A DNA stretch of 64,000 bases from Metellina segmentata (Eukaryota; Arthropoda; Arachnida; Araneae; Tetragnathidae): the NCBI GenBank assembly GCA_947359465.1, contig OX375878.1, positions 88,014,377 to 88,078,376 of the forward strand, given 5' to 3'. The position numbers and the translations under genes were made by a program. Under the pieces are notes generated by a model. It did no database searches. It was not told where the DNA came from and was given only the letters and a program-made list of their open reading frames with translations. Below are positions 56,546-64,000 of this stretch, piece after piece (the first letter of the stretch is position 1; every line of letters begins with the position of its first letter).

Positions 56546-56749
56546 CCCTCCATCTGGTTTCAACGAGATATCTCGTCCATCAAGATTCAACCAATTTTGA
56601 GGTATCTCGTCATCAAGATATTGCCTATTTTTTATGTTGGCAATATAAAGATAATGATCAGTTTCTTCCAATGACTAGATATTTCGTCCATCAAAATCTG
56701 ATTAGTTTTGCTAATGTCAAAATACCTCCTCGAAACAACAAGTAGTAGG
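56546..56749. mobile_element. piggyBac-type MITE, short form
   Basis: TTAA (56542-56545), then ccctccatctggtttcaacg and agatatctcgtccatcaaga. The right end is ctcgaaacaacaagtagtag, then GTTTAG, a decayed TTAA. Confidence 0.75.
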
Positions 56750-56754
56750 TTTAG

Positions 56755-57605
56755 GAAGATTCGTGTATACTTCCGCTTTTAAAAAGAATTAGTTATTTAT
56801 TTCCAAGACATATATAGAAATTCTCGAATAAATCGAAGCAGTGACCACAAAAATTCAACAGTACAAGATAATAAAAAACTTGTCAAAAGTTCAAACTATA
56901 TCATCTTTTAATATCACCAAATGGCTCTAAACCATTAAAAAGTCTCCAGAAACCTGTTGATAAACGAATGGGGATCCTGTTTATTAGTATCCTGTTATTA
57001 CGTCTTAAAGGTATTCTGCCTAATTCGCAAAGGTACCCTCGAGTATTTTGGCTCAAAGCAGTCACAGCGCAGTGAGCTTTTTTAATTGTCTCTCCGGATA
57101 GGAGTCGAAGAATAAAATAAACCTCCAGTCACGAAACCGACGAGCAGATCGTGGTCAGATTAGTAAAGGCTAATTCCAGACTCGTGGTGAGTTAATGTCA
57201 GTATTTTGGGGCTATCAAGCCACTCATTTTGCAGATAATTAAGACGTTCTCCAGGACCCCGTCCGATTCGAGATAATCCTTTTCTCGCGATGGGAATTAG
57301 TTATGGAGATATACACCTCCCTGGTTATTTATTTGAAAAAAAGATTCTCAGAATGTGTTGGTTTTTCTATTTGAAGTTACAAATATGAAAAAAGAACGGC
57401 GGCGTCTGGGAAATTTCTTTGAGAGCAAAATCGTAGTCGGGGATATCCTCTTTGGCTGCGCCTCGTTTCGAATAAGTAGAAAAATATTTTTATGTTCGAT
57501 AGAATGGAAAAGAAAAGTTTTGAGTAACAGTGACGAATATATTGAGGAATCGTATAACTATTTGAATTTTCTTTTTCGGGATATGTCTGTTCGTTCATTA
57601 AGCTG
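56755..57605. other. No gene recognised
   Basis: A 98-codon frame (57355-57651) is not recognised and its end runs into a SINE scrap. Confidence 0.35.
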
Positions 57606-57665
57606 TTCAGGTAGGTATTTTAAGGAAAGATCCGATGACAACTCCAAGTAATTTTGTACCACCAT
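57606..57665 (-). repeat. SINE-A/B scrap
   Basis: ttcaggtaggtattttaagg, gaaagatccgatgacaact and gtaattttgtaccaccatta resemble the tail joined to the middle of the family with an internal deletion. Confidence 0.5.
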
Positions 57666-57782
57666 TAGATTGTACAAATGCGGAATAATGCAAAATCTTC
57701 ATTGCAGGGAGTTAGTATGCAATTTTTATAAATCACGACATCCTAGCGATTTCAAATACTTTTTCATCAGCTAACTCCTTTT

Positions 57783-58148
57783 GGCCCGCAGTAGCCCAGT
57801 TGGAAGATTAACGGATTAACAACTGGAATCAGTTGCTAATCCGTGCATTCCGCTATAGCAATTATGCACGTTCGAATCAAGGCGAAAGACCGACGTGTAG
57901 AAACGGGCTGGTACACGTTAAATCGATCGTGGCCTCAAATCTCCTCACGTTGGCGTAGTATAGATGTACGGTGTGTGAGGTTCCAGCTCAGGTGTTGCCT
58001 CTTCATCTAATCATGAATCAAAATTACGAGGTATCCAAGGATCTTTCTCTTTGGAATCAATCCCGGAGCTAATTAAAAAATTTCAAAAATTAAATTATTC
58101 TATTTAAGAATACCAAATACCCGTGCAACGTTAATTAAAATAACTACC
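57783..58148 (+). repeat. SINE-B copy with inverted duplication in its head
   Basis: Head cccgcagtagcccagttgga, then acggattaacaactg, followed after gaat by its own reverse complement, cagttgctaatccgt, before the B-box-like cacgttcgaatcaagg. Body gcctcaaatctcctcacgtt and caggtgttgcctcttcatct. The 3' end gtgcaacgttaattaaaat lies after about 50 bp of AT-rich extra sequence. Confidence 0.82.
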
Positions 58149-58279
58149 CTCATAACCCTTTTTATCTAAAACATATAGCTCAAATTCTTTTATACTATTT
58201 TTTAAGAATTATATACTTTTTCGTCACTTATATTTCAGGGATCGCCGTGGCTCAAGTGCGTTTATCCACTACGCTTGCA

Positions 58280-58595
58280 CCGACCGACCAGTCTGGTGAT
58301 TAAGATGTTAGCTTCTAGATAGAAAGGTTCCTGGTTCGAATCCGGGTCAGTGCGTAGATGTTTGTAAGTGTATGGTGTAGAGGTGGCTGGTGCACCATAA
58401 ATATGTCGTGGCCGAAAGTCCTCACGTTGGGTTGGTGTGGAAGTTCGGAAAGTGGGGTGCCAGCTCAGATGTTGTTTCATCATCTGACCGTGGTTCAAAA
58501 TTACGTGGTGTTGTCCTTGGATATTTCCCTTCAGGGATTGATTCCGGATCTTCGTCAATAGTTCGTTATGTTGCACTAGTACAAATTACCGATTA
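58280..58595 (+). repeat. SINE-A, full length, forward
   Basis: Head cgaccgaccagtctggtgat and B box ggttcgaatccgggtc; body cacgttgggttggtgtggaa and tggttcaaaattacg; end gttgcactagtacaaatta. It is flanked by ccactacgcttgca (58266-58279) and ccactacacttaca (58596-58609), a 14-bp TSD with two mismatches. Confidence 0.88.
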
Positions 58596-58611
58596 CCACT
58601 ACACTTACAAC

Positions 58612-58785
58612 TTGGGAGTTATCGGGACGCAGGTTCTACTTCTCCCTGGGTATATTTATCTCTTGTTCTTGTTAAATTTTCCCTGTGTGAATAGCCAAAA
58701 ACTGTGTGAATAGCCATTTGACGCTGTTTACTTTTTGTTTGGCACAGCTTGGCCAAATATAACCCCTTACACTATCAAACCTGAC
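58612..58785 (+). repeat. SINE-D fragment, forward
   Basis: gggacgcaggttctacttct, ccctgggtatatttatctct, a doubled ctgtgtgaatagcca, then ttggcacagcttggccaaat and ataaccccttacactatc. Confidence 0.7.
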
Positions 58786-58789
58786 ACAA

Positions 58790-60230
58790 CTAACCTCACG
58801 AATCCCGTAGAGTTTGGTTCATGTCACACACACGTACACACACACCTTATGTTGGTATCATATGGCGATTGTAGTAAATTGTTAAATTTTACGATTCATT
58901 TAAATGATGTAAGTAATAAAATACTCTGAAGAGCTTATCGTTTTAATATAAATCTACAGAATGCAATCTACTTCAGCCCGGAAAAGAGCAAGCAAACGCA
59001 AAATTAGGTGCTTAAATGTCAAGAAATACTTAATCGCCTTTGAATGTGAACTTAAATACGTATAAATCCAGAAGCTAACTGTGGTAACATGATGACGCGT
59101 TACACTTATTGGAAATAAGAATTAACACGAACAAACATAAATGTTGTTATTAACATCTTGATTAATTTATTTCATTTGGAGGAAAGCATATAGATTCTTT
59201 CATGGTACATCATTAAACAATGTATGAAAAATGTGCATGACGACGCTGCCATAAATAGCTAACACATATGCTCTTGCCTGAAAGTTACAATATATTAACG
59301 TAATAGTCATGAATTTAAGAATTTATTAAATTCGCAATCTGTCGTTTCTATACATTTCAACGTTCAGAAGTAGATAAAGTGGATCGGTGGTTCTGAAGAT
59401 GGAAGAGCCTGAATCCAGTCAGCGCAAATTGCTGAAATGAACTTGAGAATCCTTTTACTTCTCAAGGGAAATTCTTCGGTTCTTGAGATAATTATGTTAT
59501 TAAATTTAAGTGACCCCAGAGTACTTTATTTTGTGAAATGCAGACTTACCCGTTTCCCTGCGAAACGTCTGGTTTTGAAAATGCCTTCCAACTGTCGAAC
59601 TCCCATCTCATTCTTTTCACATCTTTGTGTGTTATGGAAGACTTGATTTAAAGCAATAACAGCCTTGACCGCAGACATTTTTTACGCTCATTGTGAGCGC
59701 ACAGTGCAAAATTATGAACGACTAATTGTGAATTATAGCTGCGAGTGTGTTGCTTTGTTCTTTTTTTTTTCTCATCTGGAGACTGCTTATTAAAAGGAGG
59801 AACCTCGACTTAAATTTGAGTCGGATAAGTCCGCTCATTAATGAATGACCTTGAATGACACGGTGTTGGTCAAAAGGAGAATGGAATTCCCTCTCCAATG
59901 CAAACTGAAACACCACATCAAAGAGAATTCAACACGAAATTTGAATTTCAAATGAAGTTTTTGGTTTTTGTGTGTAAGGTGAATCAACGTCTGAAGCGCT
60001 TTGCAGTTAAGCTCTCAGAATTTGCAAAGGTTAGGTTTGATTACATTCAGTAGCAGATCGTGTCATGCTGAAATCAAAAGCACAAATGACTTTTAGGGCA
60101 ATTGTCCGCATCACACACACAGTCACAGATTCGGACCACGTAATAGAAAATATTCAATGCACCTTGTTGGGGTAGTACTTGTTAACTTTCTTGCAAAGGA
60201 ACGAAGAAAGTGATTGAATGCAAAGTAAAG
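58790..60230. other. No gene recognised
   Basis: Short frames (up to 69 codons) without support. Confidence 0.35.
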
Positions 60231-60235
60231 AGAAA

Positions 60236-60470
60236 GCATCTGGTGCCTGTTTTTGAGGAGGCAAGTGAATCAGAATAAATGAGGAAAAAAGAATCAAAAC
60301 TTCAGACCTGAACAAATATCAGTGAAGGCAGCTAGTAAAAGCAAATTTTTAAACCAACATTTTTACTTCGTTGAAACTTGTGAACGAAGTTATTCCATTT
60401 TTCCAATTTGAGAACATTCTATAAAAACACATAGGAAGCGCCTAGTGGTTGATCCACAAGACTACATGTC
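60236..60470. repeat. Dispersed repeat, copy 2
   Basis: catctggtgcctgtttttga, cagaataaatgaggaaaaaa, gcagctagtaaaagcaaat and gcgcctagtggttgatcca match 12595-12900. The long hairpin of that copy is absent here; only acttcgtt/aacgaagt pairs. Confidence 0.65.
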
Positions 60471-60474
60471 TTTT

Positions 60475-61755
60475 CAAGAAATTTAACTAAGTAAAAAGTA
60501 AATTAGGGAATTTAAACTGAAGTTTTTTTTTTTTTTTGTGCGTGCAAGGAATCTATGACTATACCTCTTTATATTCATGCTCTTAGAATATGTAAGGGTT
60601 GGATATGACATGACTCATGACAAAAAGTTAAGATAACTGGTTGGGACAGATGGCAGTAAAACTGGAGTACTTTGCAAACAAAAAGTTCAAATGAAAATTA
60701 GCGATACATCGAGGGTTTAGAGAACTGCCTTCTTTGCTATTTATTTAGTAGTATATTTACTATGTATATTGTCTGTTTATAGTGTTATTTGATTACTGTC
60801 GAATGGCAACAACATATGTAAACAATAAAAAAACGACCGTTACCAGATTCGCCAATTTTGCCGCTTAGTTTAAATAAGCGCGATTTGAGCTATGAAGCTG
60901 CATAATATTGCTAAAACTACGCGGAAGTTCTCGTCACTCAAATGAAACTCATCAGCAATCTGATGACCGAAAGTGCAGAAGGCAAATATAAGCCAAAATA
61001 GGTTTAGCGTCAAAAAATGCCGAACCGCCTTTGAACAAAGGAACGGGATGAAATTGAAGTAGACAATCAAAATATAACTGGGGTAACAAGACAGAGGTAT
61101 GCTTTTTATCATGCCTTTTACTGGTAATAAGAACTAACACCAGAAAAAGTTTACGAAATGCAGTTGCATATTTTTAGATAATTTCATTTCATTTGAGGCT
61201 ATAAAACCCATTTAATAATATGGATTAATTATGAATGTATTGAAATAAAAATGTATGAACAACGACACACTGCCATCCATAGGTATATGGAGTCAAGTAA
61301 GTTTAGCGCAGATGTTATGCTCCCATCTGCTAAGTCATTTAACTTCCGACTACATATATAAAGATACGACAATGACGAATTCGTTATTCTCAAATAAATA
61401 TTAAAGCGATTGTCATTCCTCTCAAGGAAATAATCTTCGTCTACCAAACACGGATTATGTCTAAACTTCAAAGATAATGAGTCCGCGAAAGTGCGTTAAA
61501 GACCAGTTTGAGCTGTTGATTTAAATACGTTTCGTGCTCACCGCGTGAAGTCGAGGTGCAATTAATCTCCAAGAAATGTATAATGTGTGATCATGTTCCG
61601 TAAAGGGAAAAACTCGTTACAATCATGGACATCCGTGATTAATTGCACGGGTTATTAATAGGCAAAATATGCAAAGGAGAGGTAGGAATCTCTCAGCAAT
61701 CTTGAACGCAGTCGCGCTTCTAAACGTGTTCCCTCATGCTAACATTGCTTGCATG
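60475..61755. other. No gene recognised
   Basis: A run of T is at about 60523-60537. Frames of 80 codons or fewer, none recognised. Confidence 0.35.
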
Positions 61756-61757
61756 CT

Positions 61758-62200
61758 GGACTTCAGGACACAGGTTTTGGGACGCAACTTCAAACTTAAA
61801 TCCCATACTTTTGGACTTCAGGACACAGGTTTTGGGACGCAACTTCAAACTTAAATCCCAAACTTTTGGACTTCAGGACACAGGTTTTGGGACGCAACTT
61901 CAAACTTAAATCCCATACCTTTGGACTTCAGGACACAGGTTTTGGGACGCAACTTCAAACTTAAATCACATACTTTTGGACTTCAGGACACAGGCTTTGG
62001 GACGCAACTTCAAACTTAAATCCCATACCTTTGGACTTCAGGGCACAGGTTTTGGGACGCAACTTCAAACTTAAATCCTATACTTTTGGACATCAAGACA
62101 CAGGTTTTGGGACGCAACTTCAAACTTAAATCACATACTTTTGAACTTCAGGATATGTTTTGGGATGCAACTTCAAATTTAAATCACATACTTTTGAAGT
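61758..62200. repeat. 55-bp tandem repeat, eight units
   Basis: ggacttcaggacacaggttt starts units at 61758, 61813, 61868, 61923, 61978, 62033, 62088 and 62143, always 55 bp apart. The last unit has a short deletion. Each unit also has gggacgcaacttcaaactta and atcccatactttt. Confidence 0.95.
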
Positions 62201-62204
62201 CCAC

Positions 62205-63145
62205 AACACCCCAAGATGCTTTTGTTCCGCATTAGACTAGAAAAACCGTTTAACTTTGGGGAAAGGAATCAAGGGCTTGAAAAGAAAGGAGAATAAAAAG
62301 GCTCATTGTTTAAAAATTACGTTTACATGTAAGGTTTATTGTGTGAAATTAAGTTGAATTCAATTAAATTTTTTAGGATACTTAATCTGAAAGGGAACGA
62401 GAAAGAAAATGTAGATGGGGTCGTTGGCGTTGAACACAGCAATGCTGTCACCTTAACTTCAGAGTACGTGATGAGAAGAACAACACAAATATCAGTTGAT
62501 ACTAGGAGTATTATCTGGCGGATTGTTATTAACGAATTATTATCCTGTACGAGTATATTATCAGCGTTTCCAAGGGGCTTGTTCTAGTATTGAAATGGTT
62601 GTTTAGGGTAGTTGCGGAGAAGGGTAGTATGCCTGTTTCTTGATGGAATTAAGGAATATGTCTTGAGCATAAAATTGCATTGTTAGTGGGGATATTATTT
62701 TAGAATTTAATGTGTAGTTTTTTAATATGAGTGAACTGTAAACTTTGAAAATAGCTGCACCACATGTTAATACAGCACCTCCTTCCCCCATCTCCTCTCG
62801 TCTATTATAGTACAGAAAACGTTCCACATATTGCAAGACCCTAAAAGATACCGGGCCAGACATACAACCTTGCGATTTCTCACAAGAGGGCCATGTATAT
62901 TGATTACGTAACAGAATATCTTATTGAGAATGGGCCGCAGTTGCTGTTCTTAGTGATTTTGAATTTAATTTTAGATACTTCAGGCGTTTTGAGATTGGCC
63001 TTCGTCAGTCAGTCCTCCCCAATAGGGTGGGGGTTTCCGAGGGGAACCAAGGCCTAAGGTTCCTGGGAATTATGTTATTTTTGTATGTAATGAGCAGCCT
63101 GTTTCCTAAATTTGAAAGTTGTGTACATTTTTATCTGAAAAGCTT
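62205..63145. other. No gene recognised
   Basis: Short frames only, none recognised. Confidence 0.35.
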
Positions 63146-63149
63146 GTTT

Positions 63150-63475
63150 TTATATTTATGGCCCAAGAGTCATTATTTGGCCAATCCGCGCTTCTGCACC
63201 AAACACACGTGCAACCTGTTTTCCAAATTTAAAAGTTGCGCATCGGTTTGTTTGGGAAGTTTGTTCAGATATTTATGGCGCAAGGTTCATTATTTGGCCA
63301 ATCTGCAACTGTGCACCAAACACAAGACGGAAAACATTGAGTTTTTGTTGCACACACACAATGGAAGTTTTACTGACATAGTAGAAATAAATACATTCAG
63401 AGAGGAATCGAACCTGCGCCACCTTCAATACGCAGGTAGCTGGAGTAATGCGTAAACTCACTGTTCCGCGGCGAC
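63150..63475 (-). repeat. SINE-D, doubled tail plus head
   Basis: A first tail (63150-63235), tatttatggcccaagagtca, ttatttggccaatccgc, is followed by a second (63265-63475), tttatggcgcaaggttcatt, gtgcaccaaacacaagac, gaagttttactgacatagta and gaggaatcgaacctgcgcca, with the tRNA-like head up to gcggcgactacgt. Similar flanks (tttccaaatttaaaagtt) on both suggest a duplication. Confidence 0.8.
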
Positions 63476-63517
63476 TACGTAACTTTCCATTTATGTATTT
63501 TCATAATGGACTGTAAT

Positions 63518-63706
63518 CAGTGACGGATTTATACTTCTGGCGGCTAGGGGCTACCGGCAACTTGCCAACTCCACCTGCTTTTAGCCCTCAGCAGTCAGCA
63601 ATGATAAGAGTTATTTGTTTATTTATTTTTTGCTGTGATTTGTACCTTTGGTATTTTTTCAAAACATTTTGCCACCCAGGACCATAGCCCACTAAACCCG
63701 CCACTG
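63518..63706. mobile_element. hAT-type MITE with perfect 8-bp TSD
   Basis: A 189-bp element with ends cagtgacggattta and its counterpart taaacccgccactg, two mismatches in 14 bp. The TSD actgtaat is exact at 63510-63517 and 63707-63714. It contains no coding frame. The 8-bp TSD and CAGTG ends fit an hAT derivative, but the ends differ from those of the hAT at 487-2809, so it belongs to another family. Confidence 0.88.
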
Positions 63707-63714
63707 ACTGTAAT

Positions 63715-64000
63715 GTGTGCAAAGAAAGAAGAAATGAGTGAAAAAACGGAGTATTTTTCCTTGATTTGTACCACCATAAATTTACAACACCATAATTCGT
63801 CAAAAAAGGCGAAAGTACAAAACCGATCTTCAGAAAGCACCATGCCTGAACCTGCTGAGACTCAACTGATGGTTCACCCATTTCATCCTAGATGGCGTTA
63901 ATCTTGAAGTAGCCGACTATAAATCTTTTGCGCGATATCTTGATTTCTGTCGCAATTTATATCGCTTTCCCTGTACGAACAAATTGCCCTCGCTTTTACT
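63715..64000. other. No gene or repeat recognised
   Basis: The remaining sequence to the window end holds overlapping short frames without support. Confidence 0.35.

Noticed and set aside
57355..57651. 98-codon frame as a gene
   Set aside because: Its end lies in a SINE scrap, and no domain is recognisable.

Overview
The window looks like repeat-dominated, AT-rich nuclear DNA from a large animal genome, most likely an arthropod and possibly a spider. This rests on the repeat types: tRNA-headed SINEs, hAT, Tc1 and piggyBac-type DNA elements, a jockey-like LINE fragment and many minisatellites. It does not rest on any identified host gene. I found no convincing host protein-coding gene, exon, rRNA or functional tRNA in the 64 kb. 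Open frames are short and unrecognised unless they belong to transposons or tandem repeats. The window is probably intergenic DNA or part of a long intron.

Four tRNA-derived SINE types recur, named here for convenience. SINE-A has a head with the accggtctagtggttaaggtg motif and a B box ggttcgaatcc. SINE-B has a different head (tagcccagttggaag) but nearly the same body and 3' end (about 310-370 bp, ending gcgacgttaattaaatacctac). SINE-C has the SINE-A head and an unrelated body. SINE-D has a third tRNA-like head (cgcaggttcgat) and a tail containing ggcgcaagggccat in reverse. Target-site duplications (TSDs) can be read for several copies, so their ends are exact.

Layout. 257-3528: one SINE-A copy holding a complete but dead hAT element (487-2809, 8-bp TSD) and a 5'-truncated jockey-like LINE (2889-3411, 18-bp TSD); all three TSDs are intact. 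4.5-9.9 kb: SINE fragments, a GC-rich terminal-inverted-repeat (TIR) element (7046-7503) and a diverged array. 10.8-11.5 kb: a 162-bp array. 12.6-13.7 kb: a repeat with a 54-bp hairpin, a piggyBac-type end and a broken hAT-related coding fragment. 14.9-15.9 kb: an AT-rich minisatellite and a 22-bp-arm hairpin. 16.8-17.95 kb: an unusual element built from strings of GCGNAGC-type mini-hairpins, with a second copy at 24.35-24.55 kb. 20-23.7 kb: SINEs, a 192-bp higher-order array and a 36-bp minisatellite with exactly 16 units. 24.6-30 kb: AT-rich DNA with one inverted-repeat element and a 285-bp duplication. 30.3-33.2 kb: two old arrays, one with a poly-A insertion. 34-38.5 kb: SINEs, a 506-bp TA-flanked miniature inverted-repeat element (MITE) and a deleted Tc1 element. 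40.5-41.3 kb: a 300-bp array. 42-50.5 kb: many SINEs, a possible solo LTR, a 300-bp tandem duplication, a palindrome-bearing 109-bp array and piggyBac-type MITEs. 50.5-56.8 kb: a 160-bp array, a fold-back element and further MITEs. 57-64 kb: SINEs, a 55-bp array and an hAT MITE with a perfect 8-bp TSD.

No genes act together here; what can be reconstructed is a history of insertions and local amplification. The best candidate for something undescribed is the mini-hairpin element at 17.6-17.95 kb and 24.35-24.55 kb.
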